A stretch of 51,259 bases of DNA from an uncultured Flavobacteriaceae bacterium (GCA_938010765.1 CALLVX010000122.1:1-51259), one strand, 5' to 3'. Counted from the stretch's first letter, positions 16,602 to 25,876 are shown. Notes: generated by a model not told the origin, from the sequence alone. Program-made: numbers and translations.

Positions 16602-16917
16602 GAATCTCAACAATGAAGAATAAATCTCTAATTTATGTAAAAAAAATCAAGAATGGGACGCTACTCCCTTTCCGTCGATAGACTTAAAATTATCTTTAAC
16701 AAGAGATTTTTTTTGAAACGGGATTTTATCAAAACCGTTAATTGGTATATAGTATAGGGTTTAACCCTTTACTCGATAATCGAGATTTATAATGCTCGGA
16801 CGCCTTAACGACAAGTACAGACAGACCTTCGTCGAAATCAATGTTAAATTTCCTTTTAATGCCTCGCGGGTTTGCGCCGAGGTAGTTTACTTAACAGTTA
16901 TTTCAGCTCACATTCCA

Positions 16918-17598
16918 TTAGCTTTTCAAGCAACCATTCTCTATGCCGTAAAGCTCATTTGCGGCGTTGATAACAGTATCGTCATGGCTTGCAAAAATGA
17001 ATGATACATCATGTTCTTTGTTTAAGTTTTTCATTAATGCGACGATTTTTTCGGCGTTTTTTCGGTCTAAATTTGCGGTTGGCTCATCTGCAAATACAAG
17101 TTTTGGTTTTGATACAATGGCACGAGCTATTGCAACTCTTTGCTGTTCTCCACCAGAAAGTTCTGAAGGTTTGTTTTTCAATTTATCACCAAGACCAACA
17201 ATTTTTAGAATCTCTTCGGACCGATTTCGGATACCCTCTTTTGAAAACTGTTGCAGGTACATGGGTAATTCGACATTCTCTTTAGCTGTAAGTACCGGTA
17301 TAAGGTTGAAGGATTGAAAAATAAAACCAAAATTTCTCATTCTTGTATTGGACATCTCCTTTTTGTTAGCATAATTAATTTTCTTGTTCTCTAACCAATA
17401 TTCACCTTTGTCAGGTTTGTCGAGACAACCCAATAAATTCAATAAGGTTGACTTTCCTGACCCCGATGACCCGGCTATAACGCTAAAGCAACCCGGATAA
17501 AATGAGGCATTGACCTTGTCTAGAACTTGGGTTTTAGTACTTCCCAATTTATAGGATTTCGAAATATTCTCTAGTTGTAATAGTGGCTTTAATGACAT
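16918..17598 (-). CDS. LolD/MacB-type ABC ATPase of the export operon
   Basis: The 226-residue product has Walker A GSSGSGKST, Q-loop FIFQSFNLIPVLTAKENVELP, signature LSGGEQQRVAIARA, Walker B KLVFADEPTANLD and H-switch FASHDD. The N-terminal LLQLENISKSYKLGSTKTQVL and length are typical of ATPases that drive FtsX-like permeases. It is the last gene of a leftward group with two FtsX permeases, a LolA-like protein and an outer-membrane protein, after a 197-base gap that contains a small hairpin (17677-17694). It is the only ATPase in the group and so the likely motor for both permeases. Confidence 0.85.
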   Translation of the reverse strand: MSLKPLLQLENISKSYKLGSTKTQVLDKVNASFYPGCFSVIAGSSGSGKSTLLNLLGCLDKPDKGEYWLENKKINYANKKEMSNTRMRNFGFIFQSFNLIPVLTAKENVELPMYLQQFSKEGIRNRSEEILKIVGLGDKLKNKPSELSGGEQQRVAIARAIVSKPKLVFADEPTANLDRKNAEKIVALMKNLNKEHDVSFIFASHDDTVINAANELYGIENGCLKS

Positions 17599-17676
17599 CT
17601 TGATTTTGTTTTAGTTAAGAGACTGTTTTGAAATATGTTATTATTTTTTACACTCCTTTTTGCGCCCTACTTCGTT

Positions 17677-17694
17677 ATCCCGAACCGTCGGGAT
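17677..17694. other. Small perfect hairpin between DUF1302-like and ATPase genes
   Basis: ATCCCGA (17677-17683), loop ACCG, TCGGGAT (17688-17694) form a 7-bp stem without a T-run. It may be an mRNA processing or attenuation element that sets the ratio of the ATPase to the upstream genes, or just a dispersed short palindrome. Confidence 0.35.
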
Positions 17695-17795
17695 GGAACC
17701 GTAGCTATGGCTATGCTTAAAGATTTTGCCCCATAGGCCATCAAAAATGACTTTTAAAAATTCTACTCACACATTTCATATCAGTCTCTAATAGA

Positions 17796-18929
17796 TTATA
17801 AAAAGAATGAAAGAATCACCCTTCCCTGAAAATCATATATAGAAAGGCTGTTGTTATAGATAAAAGGGTTTATTTCTACCTTAAAATCATCGCCGTTGTA
17901 AACAAGACCTGGGGAACATAGCAGTTGATTAGTTGTTAGATCGTAAAATATATTTGTACTTATGTTGTATTTGGAATAAGTGTCCATATAATTGAGTTGT
18001 CCGAAAAAACTATGCTGTCCCATGCTAATGGGGTCGTAACCCGGTAAACTGTTGGGCAAGAACGCTTTGAAGTTTTCAATACTCTCGGTGTTGTTAAAAT
18101 CACTTCGATATCGATATTCGGCAATCAAAATTGTTCTTGGCAAAACATTCAGCATGGTACCAACAACAAATTCAGCATCCCTATTTTTGAACCCATTTTG
18201 AATAGAGTCGATTTCTGGCAAGCCTTCGGAATCAATTAATCTACTGTTTGAAAAATTTCGAAGTACCCCTTCCCCATAAAAAGTGAATTTATTGGCACCT
18301 AAGGTGAAATCAACTCCAAATTGTTGTTTTTCATCACCTAAAAAAGCATAACTGAAAGAATAGGAGAGGGATCTAATCTCAGAACTTACCTTGAAAGCAA
18401 ATGTGGATCTATTAAGCCGTTCTGCAGGCGAGAATATAGTATTCAGGGCGAAATTGGCCCCTATGTATTCCAAATCGGTCAGAACGATACCCTCTAATCG
18501 ATTATCGATTCTAAATGGATCTTTTTGTAAAAACGGATTTGAGGGGTTCCAGAGGTTGGCAGTACCCCAATTGATTCTTTTCTTACCAAACGTAGCATAA
18601 AAGGTATCTGAAACTCTATATTGTAGGTAAAGTTCATTGATTGCAAATTCTAATGCTTCATCCAAAGGGTTAAGGAATATTTTGGGCTCTGCCTGCAGCT
18701 TTATTTCATTCTTTTTGAAGGTTCCCACGGGAAAAAAGCGATTTACAATTTCTTGTTCATTGAGCTGTAATAGATTATCGGGATTGACCAATGAATTCTC
18801 GGAAAAAACATTGTAGGTAAAAACATTTTCATTTATGATACGATATGAAAATTCGGTTTGAGCACTCAAAGTAGAAGTGCTCAAAAAGTATAACAATACT
18901 ATTCTAGTATATAGGGTCGTTGTTTTCAT
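17796..18929 (-). CDS. DUF1302-like outer-membrane beta-barrel protein
   Basis: The 377-residue product has a signal peptide (residues 1-23, ending TLSAQ) and then many alternating strands. It includes YRVSDTFYATFGKKRINWGTANLWNPSNPF, given here only by its ends YRVSDTF and GTANLWNPSNP, a block seen in DUF1302-type porin-like proteins. It ends with VILSFFL, a barrel-type last strand. Such proteins are commonly encoded beside LolA-like proteins and RND/MMPL or ABC exporters, as here. The gene starts 18 bases after the LolA-like gene, so the two are co-transcribed. The likely role is the outer-membrane end of a lipid or hydrophobic compound export route. No substrate is known. Confidence 0.65.
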   Translation of the reverse strand: MKTTTLYTRIVLLYFLSTSTLSAQTEFSYRIINENVFTYNVFSENSLVNPDNLLQLNEQEIVNRFFPVGTFKKNEIKLQAEPKIFLNPLDEALEFAINELYLQYRVSDTFYATFGKKRINWGTANLWNPSNPFLQKDPFRIDNRLEGIVLTDLEYIGANFALNTIFSPAERLNRSTFAFKVSSEIRSLSYSFSYAFLGDEKQQFGVDFTLGANKFTFYGEGVLRNFSNSRLIDSEGLPEIDSIQNGFKNRDAEFVVGTMLNVLPRTILIAEYRYRSDFNNTESIENFKAFLPNSLPGYDPISMGQHSFFGQLNYMDTYSKYNISTNIFYDLTTNQLLCSPGLVYNGDDFKVEINPFIYNNSLSIYDFQGRVILSFFL

Positions 18930-18947
18930 TTTGTATTTGAAATTAGG

Positions 18948-19673
18948 CTATTTGCTAAGCGAGGCAGTAGTAAAAAATGCGTCTGTCTTATTCGTTCCTT
19001 TTGAAAGATCTGTATAGGTGAAAATTGTTTTGGAATCTTTTCTTAATTGATCAAGGATGGTAATTTTTGACGGAAAATACCCTTGGTCAAAGGCAATATA
19101 ATCAGCGTATTCTATGGTTTTAATAACTTTTCCGGAAAGGCTCAACATCTCCTGTTTAAAAGGGTATTTTGTTTTCGTATCCAGATAAAAGTTCACTTGA
19201 TTGTAGGCGGTCTTAAGATCTTTTGCTTTTAATTTTAGTAAAAGTTCACCCTCAATATTTTCTAAACCTCCAATTACCTCATAATCGGCTACCAGTGATA
19301 TTCTAAGAATGTCGCGGTTTGATGCGTCTCCACCGAGAAAGGCTTGTTTAAAAGGAATCTTGATCAATTTGCTAGATCTTGGTAGATACATCCACATATT
19401 GTCCCCATCGTTCAAAACCCTCCTATCGCGCTCGATACTTGGACTAAGAATATCCAATCTCATTTTTTCATCCTTTTTAACAACCCGCATCTCATAGGTT
19501 CTTTTTACTTTCTCGTTTTTTAAAACCTCCATCTTCATGACGAATTCCATATCAAGAGAAAAAATATTCTTATCCAATTCCTCCAGTATACGAGACGGAT
19601 CAGCTTGGTTCATAGGGGGTTTGTTTCCTAAAGAGGTAAGCAGTATCGAAATAATATAAATTGCATTTTTCAT
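18948..19673 (-). CDS. Outer-membrane lipoprotein-sorting (LolA-like) protein
   Basis: The 241-residue product matches the COG2834-type LolA-like family: a long half-barrel with KVKRTYEMRVVKKDEKMRLDI at its start (given to 20 residues or less), RRVLNDGDNMWMYLPRSSKLIKIP, then GGDASNRDI and a late Y-I-FDQGYFPSKITI strand. The N-terminus is a weak signal peptide. It differs from true LolA in length and sequence and belongs to the group encoded with exporters. It probably carries a hydrophobic substrate across the periplasm between the two FtsX permeases (upstream, 24-base gap) and the DUF1302-like barrel (downstream). Motif recognition is good; the cargo is an inference. Confidence 0.75.
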   Translation of the reverse strand: MKNAIYIISILLTSLGNKPPMNQADPSRILEELDKNIFSLDMEFVMKMEVLKNEKVKRTYEMRVVKKDEKMRLDILSPSIERDRRVLNDGDNMWMYLPRSSKLIKIPFKQAFLGGDASNRDILRISLVADYEVIGGLENIEGELLLKLKAKDLKTAYNQVNFYLDTKTKYPFKQEMLSLSGKVIKTIEYADYIAFDQGYFPSKITILDQLRKDSKTIFTYTDLSKGTNKTDAFFTTASLSK

Positions 19674-19697
19674 AATTACTGATTTTCAAAAGTTAGT

Positions 19698-20915
19698 TTA
19701 TCGCTCGTAGAGCAAGGTGATCGGGTCTGCCTTTCGAACCTTTCTTGTACTCCAAATTGCAGAAAACAAAGGGTATAAAAGGCCAATACCAAAAGCTAGT
19801 ATTAGATTTGGGAAATGAAAAAATGGCTTTAGGACACTACTTCCAAAAATCAAGGTCGCTGAATCCCCTAAATAGATTCCATCAACTGAAAGTATCGCTG
19901 TCAGGCTACCAAAAACGATAAGTCCGACAAGTGAAGAGATGACCGCGACCACTAAAGTTTCTAAAACAAATGAAAACCGAATCTTTCTTGATTTATATCC
20001 TATGGCCAATAAAGTGCCGATTTCTTTGTTCCTTTCGGTAACATTATTCCTTACCACGAAGACAATTCCGAAAAAAGAAATTACCTGTAGAAAGAAAACG
20101 ATGCTTAAAAATCCATATTTATTGGCGTTTGCTATAGTAGAGGCAACCATAGATTGGCCTTCATAAGACTCTAAGTCCATTGTATCCTTAAATTCGGATG
20201 CTAAGATTGCATCAACTTTTGACAAAACTAAAGGGGTCGTTTCAAGATTTTTGGAATCTATCAAAACATCGGTTGGAAGTTCTGTATTCACCAATACCTT
20301 AACATCTTCTAAATTCATAAACACCATTGTATTTGCCCATCCTGAAATATTCTTATAGATTCCGGAAATCCTATAGCTGTCCATATTTAGACTTCCGTTG
20401 ACGGATTGAACCAAAATAGTACACTCGTCATTTTCTTCAACATGTAGTTTATCGGCAACATTCTTGCTAATCAAAATTCCGGATCTTGTAACGCTATCAT
20501 AAGACTTGGTATTTTCAAAACGGAAACTACCAAACAAGGGTTTTTCTTTAACCCAATCGATTCCTCTCAAATTAATGTCGGAAGATTTATTATCATTATT
20601 TAGAAGTGCTCTGGAATGCACTCTTTCGCGAATATTGGATATCTCTGGTACGGCTTTTATCAAAGAATAGGCTTTATCGAGCCCCGACCTATTAATGTTG
20701 GTTTTTCCTTCTAGTGATTCATCGCTAAGAGAAAAGGATACTGATCCGGTTTCGATTTGAACTAAATTGGCAACCAATTGCTTTTCAATACCGGAAGAGA
20801 CCGATAGAATAAGGAATAGAAGTCCAACAGCCAATGCAATGCTCGATCCAACAATACTATTTCGTGCAGCATGACGTGTTACGTTTCGGAAAGCGACTTT
20901 AGTGAATATGCTCAT
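19698..20915 (-). CDS. FtsX-family ABC permease (second of the pair)
   Basis: The 405-residue product has an N-terminal TM helix (about 20-42), a periplasmic MacB-type domain (about 45-270) and three C-terminal TM helices. The segment NNVTERNKEIGTLLAIGYKS before TM2 is the family's cytoplasmic coupling region. It ends with the TRKVRKADPITLLYER tail typical of FtsX permeases. It lies 60 bases after a related permease, so a heterodimeric LolC/LolE-like core is likely, powered by the ATPase at 16918-17598. The shared operon with LolA-like and DUF1302-like proteins points to extraction of lipids or lipoproteins from the inner membrane. Confidence 0.85.
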   Translation of the reverse strand: MSIFTKVAFRNVTRHAARNSIVGSSIALAVGLLFLILSVSSGIEKQLVANLVQIETGSVSFSLSDESLEGKTNINRSGLDKAYSLIKAVPEISNIRERVHSRALLNNDNKSSDINLRGIDWVKEKPLFGSFRFENTKSYDSVTRSGILISKNVADKLHVEENDECTILVQSVNGSLNMDSYRISGIYKNISGWANTMVFMNLEDVKVLVNTELPTDVLIDSKNLETTPLVLSKVDAILASEFKDTMDLESYEGQSMVASTIANANKYGFLSIVFFLQVISFFGIVFVVRNNVTERNKEIGTLLAIGYKSRKIRFSFVLETLVVAVISSLVGLIVFGSLTAILSVDGIYLGDSATLIFGSSVLKPFFHFPNLILAFGIGLLYPLFSAIWSTRKVRKADPITLLYER

Positions 20916-20974
20916 AACTTTTGTCGTATTAATTAATAGACTAATGGTTTATCTGTTTAACACAGTATGCTCGA

Positions 20975-22210
20975 TTAGGTAGCTGTTCTCAGCAAAGTGG
21001 TTATTTCAGTTTTAGGTAATTTCCGCAGGCTTATCAATACCGCTAAGTAGCATGCTAAAGCGAATAAAAAACAAACTTCTGCAATGTCTAGCCAAAATAT
21101 TTTTGGTATAATCTTGCTGCTCAAGTACGCCGCCTGAAGTTCTTCAACGGGTATGGGGATACCCTCTTGTAGTAAAAAGTCAAATGCCAATTTAAGGGTA
21201 ACCCCAATCCATAAAACAGCGGTAACAACAAGAAAAATGTATTCGAAAGCGATTGTATTTATGACCCTAAAAGGGCTAAAACCAAATGCCAATAAGGTTC
21301 CTATTTCCTTTTTTCTATTATTGGTTATCATAACAATGATATTGACAAGGATTAGAAAACAGAAGGCGATAAAAATGAGTTTAATGATATAACCAAAATT
21401 TACCCAAATGGCCAGAATCGAATTTAATAAGGGAGATGACTCATTCCATGTTGCAATATTCAATTCAGGATTTAGTCTGATAATACTTGAGTGAAGAAAC
21501 GCTTCCTGTTCATTGGTGCCCTCAAAGTTTTTAAAATTGACAAGGAGTTCCATCGTTTCACCTTTTTCCAGACCCATTAATGAGCTGCCTTTTTCGTAAT
21601 TTATATAGCCAATGGGGGTAAGAAACTGAGCCAAACCGTTTGTTCGAAATATACCCGATATAACCAAAATAGTATCGCTTAAATAGCCATTCCTATTATT
21701 TGCCAGGATTACAAGGGTATCTCCCACCTTACTATTAAGCTCATCGGCAAAAGTCTTGCTTAGCATGATTTCGTCATTATTCTCTGGGACGGTACCACCA
21801 TGAAAATCCAAAATAGAACTTACCCTTCTAAGATGCTCCTTAGATAAGGCTTGTAAATTGATGCCGATACTTTCATCGCCAGATGACATCATTCCTCCAA
21901 AACGAAGCCTGGGAGAAACATGTAGAATGCCATCGGCCTCTTTTCTTAGTGATTTCTCTAATTGTTCGTTCCAATTGAATAGTTTTAAATCGGAGAATTG
22001 GGATTCAAGAACGTTTAGCTTTTCTGCCGAATCATATATAATGTACTGACCCGAAATAGCCTCTCCTATTAATTGTTTCAAACTATTCTGAACGCTATTC
22101 TTTTGAGCGGTTTGATAGAAGATATTAAAGGCAGCGACGATACTTAAAATAAAAATCAGAAAGGCTCTTGACTTTTTTCTGGTAATGTTTTTGAGAGATA
22201 ACCGTATCAT
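20975..22210 (-). CDS. FtsX-family ABC permease (first of the pair)
   Basis: The 411-residue product is the paralogous partner of the next permease: one N-terminal TM (about 14-32), periplasmic domain, and three TM helices after about residue 275. NNRKKEIGTLLAFGFSPFRV is the coupling region and LPKTEITTLLR the end. The two permeases share the layout but are clearly diverged, as LolC and LolE are. The start ATG at 22210 directly follows a region with a stem-loop (22299-22335) that separates it from the AraC regulator gene. It is the first structural gene of the exporter operon. Confidence 0.85.
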   Translation of the reverse strand: MIRLSLKNITRKKSRAFLIFILSIVAAFNIFYQTAQKNSVQNSLKQLIGEAISGQYIIYDSAEKLNVLESQFSDLKLFNWNEQLEKSLRKEADGILHVSPRLRFGGMMSSGDESIGINLQALSKEHLRRVSSILDFHGGTVPENNDEIMLSKTFADELNSKVGDTLVILANNRNGYLSDTILVISGIFRTNGLAQFLTPIGYINYEKGSSLMGLEKGETMELLVNFKNFEGTNEQEAFLHSSIIRLNPELNIATWNESSPLLNSILAIWVNFGYIIKLIFIAFCFLILVNIIVMITNNRKKEIGTLLAFGFSPFRVINTIAFEYIFLVVTAVLWIGVTLKLAFDFLLQEGIPIPVEELQAAYLSSKIIPKIFWLDIAEVCFLFALACYLAVLISLRKLPKTEITTLLRTAT

Positions 22211-22298
22211 AACATTTGCTTATTTCTAAAAGTGATCCTTTACCACTTTCGATATTTATAGCAAATGTGTTCGATATTTAAATGACAATCGACCTACC

Positions 22299-22335
22299 CA
22301 GTTGGCTGGCACGATTTATTAGACCCAGCCAATTG
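22299..22335. promoter_or_regulatory. Stem-loop / repeated TTGGCTG element between regulator and exporter genes
   Basis: CAGTTGGCTGG (22299-22309) can pair with CCAGCCAATTG (22325-22335) with one wobble. The right half also belongs to a perfect palindrome CAGCCAATTGGCTG (22326-22339). Seen as direct repeats, TTGGCTGGCAC and TTGGCTGACAC recur 30 bases apart. This could be a binding site for the AraC-type regulator, which often uses direct repeats, or a terminator-like element after its gene. There is no T-run on the minus strand. Confidence 0.4.
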
Positions 22336-22345
22336 GCTGACACCT

Positions 22346-23485
22346 TTATGATTTTCTTTTCTTGAATTCGGATGGGGATATCCCATTGTATTTTTTGAAG
22401 TATCTATTAAATGATGATTTTGATTTGAAACCACAATCGAAGGCTATCCCAAGAACGGATAGATTGTCATAATCTGAAGAGCGTAACATTTCCTTTGACT
22501 CCTCAATACGGTATTGGTTCACAAAATCATAAAAGTTGAGTTGAAAATGTTGGTTCAAGACTTGGGAAAGATGGACGTTGGACAGATCGCATTGCTTAGC
22601 TAAAATGGAAAGTGTAAGATCATCTTGTAAATAAGGCTTTGCCCGTTTCATATGTTCACTAATTTGATCGCCATATAAAACTATTCTTTCCTTGGTAAGC
22701 CCCGATTTAGAATAAGAGGTAGTTTCGATTTTAGAGGAGTCCAAATCTATGCTCGAAGTATTCTGCGTACTCAAATTAGAAAATATTGCCGTTTGCCTAA
22801 AACCATAAAATCCGAAAGCGATGAGCATTAAACTTAAGGTAATTCCAACAAAAGCAAAGGCGTTTGATATAGTAAAGAGTTGAAATTGAGTAGCACCGAA
22901 GATTAAGAAGGAGCTTAGCAGAAAAAGAATAAAGTATGAGTACACGATGTAGGTAACCCATTTTAAATCTATTTTTTCATCGAACGAAAAAAACGTTACA
23001 ATTGTTTTCCTATGCTTCTTTAATAATAATAAATCCCAAATACAATATATCAGACCTGATATAGCAAGGGGAAATGCGTAATACTGCATCCATAAAGGGG
23101 CCTTTTCAGGTGGCGGAAAATACCCATTGGTCGCAATAAGTTCAACATCACTGGTTTTTTGTAAAACTATGAGAATGAGTATAAAAACAAAATATGCAGC
23201 CAAATGCTTGGCAATGGTAGTCCAAGTTACTTTATGTCCGGTCAATGCTAAAATATATAGGAACAAAAGGGGCGCCCCCAATAACGGCAGTCCAAAACTT
23301 AGAATTGCCCACAATCCTTGAAGCGCAAAGCTATAAATGGTTATTTGATAGAAAACAATCTGTAATAGTGTTACCACGATCCATGACAAGAATAAGTAGT
23401 CTTCGCGTTTTTTACCTTGTTTAAATATCAAAACAAGAAACATGAGGATTCCGGCACCTAGTCCGAGATTTAAAAAAACTTCCAA
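22346..23485 (-). CDS. Membrane-anchored AraC-family regulator
   Basis: The 379-residue product has about seven N-terminal TM helices (residues about 1-235) and a C-terminal AraC/XylS DNA-binding domain (about 275-379). The latter contains LSILAKQCDLSNVHLSQVLNQ as the first HTH and LGIAFDCGFKSKSSFNRYFKK as the second. It ends in GISPSEFKKRKS. This 7TM-AraC layout is common in Flavobacteria and lets the protein sense a membrane or extracytoplasmic signal. The start is a TTG at 23485: a stop lies upstream in frame and the next ATG would cut the first TM helix. It is on the same strand as the exporter genes 135 bases downstream and probably controls them. Confidence 0.8.
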   Translation of the reverse strand: MEVFLNLGLGAGILMFLVLIFKQGKKREDYLFLSWIVVTLLQIVFYQITIYSFALQGLWAILSFGLPLLGAPLLFLYILALTGHKVTWTTIAKHLAAYFVFILILIVLQKTSDVELIATNGYFPPPEKAPLWMQYYAFPLAISGLIYCIWDLLLLKKHRKTIVTFFSFDEKIDLKWVTYIVYSYFILFLLSSFLIFGATQFQLFTISNAFAFVGITLSLMLIAFGFYGFRQTAIFSNLSTQNTSSIDLDSSKIETTSYSKSGLTKERIVLYGDQISEHMKRAKPYLQDDLTLSILAKQCDLSNVHLSQVLNQHFQLNFYDFVNQYRIEESKEMLRSSDYDNLSVLGIAFDCGFKSKSSFNRYFKKYNGISPSEFKKRKS

Positions 23486-24285
23486 TTGTTTTTATTTAAT
23501 GTATCTCCTAAACTAGTGATTTTAATTAAACATTAAGACAGTTGATTATTGATTTAGGTGGGACGACCGGTTAAATGACGACTACGAGCTTTTGCTCTTA
23601 GAAGGTTTTGCGTTAAAGAATAGTAATATTTATTGGAACCAAGCTTTTTAAGTTAATATGGTTGCCAGCGCTTTGAAAACCCTTTGATGTTTTATTTATT
23701 TCTAAACTAGTCTCACTTCTAAAACTTCGCTAAGGACTTTCCGATTTTAGAATCCATATCCCTCCTTTAAACGAAATGGGTTTTTAAGATGTTAATAGTT
23801 CCGTTGATTGAATTGTACCTTTTCGTACAATGTATCCTACCATTTATACGCTCATTTGAAAAATTACGTGGTCTATCCGTAGCTTCTTATTTGAAAAGTA
23901 TAATTTTATGAGATACGCAGCTCTTTGTATTAAGTCTTTTCGAGATGCTTATAAAATTACCGCCTTACCCCCTAAAATAGCAATCTAAAAAGTAAGAACC
24001 CTTGTAGAATCCGGTTTATACAGAGGTACAGAAGGGTGCCTCTTATCTGAAATTTTGCCTCCCTTCATTGTTAAAATCTAACACTCGCTCTAATATACGG
24101 TTTTGCAATGGTTAGAGTTTTTCGCTTGAGATTTGATGATTGCTAAGCCGACTTATGATGAGGTTCGTTTTTTCGGTATTTCTTGTTTTTGAGCCCCTCT
24201 CTTAATTATAGTTGGATACGGATAGTTTTCAAAAATACTTCCTTTAAAAATTATTGCTGACCGAGCGTTGAACTACTGCTAAAAT
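23486..24285. other. 800-base gap without a recognisable gene
   Basis: Both strands are full of stops; no frame longer than about 60 codons and no tRNA-like fold or promoter pair was found by eye. The base content is AT-rich like other spacers in the window. It separates the exporter operon from two small exported proteins and may be eroded coding sequence. It also contains the promoter for the AraC regulator at its left end, which I could not pinpoint. Confidence 0.5.
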
Positions 24286-24828
24286 TTACATACAACCAGC
24301 CTGTTTGCTTTTGTTTTTCCATTGGATCCAATATTCCTGTAAGCCTTCCGGGGTTGTTTTTAATTTACTAATATCCAGTGTATGTCCCGCTATCAAAAGG
24401 GCATTTAGCTCCGTTTTTCTTCTTGCCAAGGCCGGGGCATGATTCCAACCCCCGACATGGTCAAAAGAAGTGTAGGCGTTGCATTTGTCCTTTACAGAAA
24501 CAAAGGGGATTTTTAAATCGTAAATGACGTTTCCAGAACCCATGCCCTTTGTAACCATACTGATTTTAGAGAAAGCTACCTTATAATAGTACCCTTGGTC
24601 ATAAAGTGCTTTCAATTTATCTCCGACCCGCGCGGCCATTTTGTTTGAAAATTGATGTGCAACATCAGCACCATTAATAAATTCGGGACCGGTGTACGTT
24701 CCTTCACAACCGTTTTCGGAACATATGATTTCATTCTTATCTTGAAGCTGTTTGTTACTTGAATCTCTACAGCTAGTATAGGGGAAAGCAAGCAATAAGG
24801 TTAGAACCAGTTGTTTTACTACACTCAT
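24286..24828 (-). CDS. Putative lipoprotein of unknown function
   Basis: The 180-residue product starts at ATG 24828 with a signal sequence (SVVKQLVLTLLLAFPYTSC) whose Cys19-20 region could be lipidated. A longer start at 24855 would add nine residues. The mature part has two Cys in ICSENGCEGTYTGPEF, a FSKISMVTKGMGSGNVIYDL strand pair and a Cys near the C-terminus (KQAGCM). The second half has DHVGGWNHAPALARRKTEL. I recognise no family. It lies 35 bases after another exported protein on the same strand, so they may be co-transcribed. Confidence 0.6.
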   Translation of the reverse strand: MSVVKQLVLTLLLAFPYTSCRDSSNKQLQDKNEIICSENGCEGTYTGPEFINGADVAHQFSNKMAARVGDKLKALYDQGYYYKVAFSKISMVTKGMGSGNVIYDLKIPFVSVKDKCNAYTSFDHVGGWNHAPALARRKTELNALLIAGHTLDISKLKTTPEGLQEYWIQWKNKSKQAGCM

Positions 24829-24863
24829 TTTTAAGCTTTTTTTGGAATTTCTCATTCAAGCCC

Positions 24864-25403
24864 TTACTGTTTTTTGACCGCCTCTTTGGGTTGCCGCATT
24901 CCATCCGTTTTGGCCTGCAGATACTCCGTCTCCTCCGTATTCGTATTGGCATCGACCTTAAACTTCCAGAGCCCTTCCTCCAGTATAAGAATCGTAGAGA
25001 GTTTGCCATAGGTTTTAATTTCCGAACTGTCCGATTGAACGTATGTTAACTCGTAAAACCCATTATCTAGGATGCTTTTGCCCAAGTCCTTTCTATTGGT
25101 AATCTTAAAAACGAGCCGCATCGTTTGCCCGTTCTTCTCCACTTGCTCAAAAAACTTGGAAAAGTAGTTTTGGATGGTTTGGTTCCCATGAATAGAATTG
25201 GGAGTTGACTGATCATACAAATTAAGGAGCACGGCATCTTTTACATATAATTTTTCCAAGATGTTCGCATCCATTTCATGATAGGCCTCGGAGAAGTTTT
25301 CGTAAATACTGTTTGGGGTATTTGCCGTTCGCTGCGCATAAAGCATACCTACAGACGCGAAGACAAATAAGAACAAATACATGGGATAGATTGCTTTTTT
25401 CAT
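24864..25403 (-). CDS. Exported NTF2/SnoaL-like (DUF4440-type) protein
   Basis: The 179-residue product starts at ATG 25403 with a signal peptide (AIYPMYLFLFVFASV to LYAQ). The frame extends upstream to 25631 but that part is not protein-like. The mature domain resembles the NTF2-like fold: ENFSEAYHEMDANILEKLYV as the first helices, a DAVLLNL strand, GNQTIQNYFSKFF, then long strands (GFYELTYVQSD, GKLSTILILEEGLWKFKVD). Such domains bind small ligands or act as enzymes, but no catalytic residues can be assigned. The C-terminus has a charged tail. It may form a unit with the lipoprotein gene that follows. Confidence 0.65.
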   Translation of the reverse strand: MKKAIYPMYLFLFVFASVGMLYAQRTANTPNSIYENFSEAYHEMDANILEKLYVKDAVLLNLYDQSTPNSIHGNQTIQNYFSKFFEQVEKNGQTMRLVFKITNRKDLGKSILDNGFYELTYVQSDSSEIKTYGKLSTILILEEGLWKFKVDANTNTEETEYLQAKTDGMRQPKEAVKKQ

Positions 25404-25666
25404 GATTTTTCGGTTTTGAAGAGCCGGTCGTCGGGAATCTATTTGAAAGGTACAATTTTTTCTTTTTGAAGGGTTTAGGGGATGATTTTTATCGAAATAA
25501 AAAAAAATTTGAAAAAAAATGTCCCAAAATAAAGTAGGCCCTGATATATGGGTACACACATGAACAAAGAACACATAAAATGTATGGGTATCCTGCCCTT
25601 CGACTTCAAACGAAATTTGGGATAAACGCATGCTATGTGATTGTATGAATCAAATAAAAAGAACAT

Positions 25667-25870
25667 ATGAAACTGGGGCAACACCTTTTTAAAAAGGATC
25701 AGCCGATTTGGGGGAAACCCCTAATCGAGTACGATCCCGAGCGAATGAATCAAGTATTTTCAGAAATCCCTACAGCTGAAAACACCGAAGAGCTTCTGCC
25801 GTTCCTACCAAGCAAACCGTGCGATATCTCCTTGGAAACCGAGCTTTATTTAATGCTCCACTCTAAATAG
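25667..25870 (+). CDS. Small 67-residue protein, first gene of the PBP-VWA operon
   Basis: The product has 67 residues, no signal and no TM helix, with an acidic centre (SEIPTAENTEELLPFLP) and SKPCDISLETELYLMLHSK at the end. Its stop is 6 bases before the next start codon, and four further genes follow on the strand with short gaps, which supports that it is a real gene. I recognise no family. It may be a regulatory or adaptor subunit of the machinery encoded downstream. Confidence 0.55.
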   Translation: MKLGQHLFKKDQPIWGKPLIEYDPERMNQVFSEIPTAENTEELLPFLPSKPCDISLETELYLMLHSK

Positions 25871-25876
25871 GACCCC

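Larger units (their letters stand above)
15960..16917. other. 958-base gap without an intact gene
   Basis: It holds the hairpin at 15977-16014, a second weak hairpin (AAGGGCC 16135-16141 with GGCCCTT 16158-16164) that spans a TAACTTTG promoter-like -7 box (16146-16153), the decayed minus-strand frame at 16220-16594, and a strong plus-strand terminator at 16569-16601. The rest (16602-16917) shows nothing I can name. It is probably eroded DNA between two operons that converge here. Confidence 0.6.

Noticed and set aside
16792..17004. Plus-strand frame overlapping the end of the ABC ATPase gene
   Set aside because: It overlaps a certain gene on the other strand and has no recognisable domain.
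23486..24285. Search for a tRNA or regulatory RNA in the long gap
   Set aside because: No cloverleaf, T-loop motif or strong hairpin with T-run was found by eye.
24864..25631. Longer start of the NTF2-like gene at 25631
   Set aside because: The extra 76 residues are Phe-rich and not protein-like; ATG at 25403 gives a clean signal peptide.
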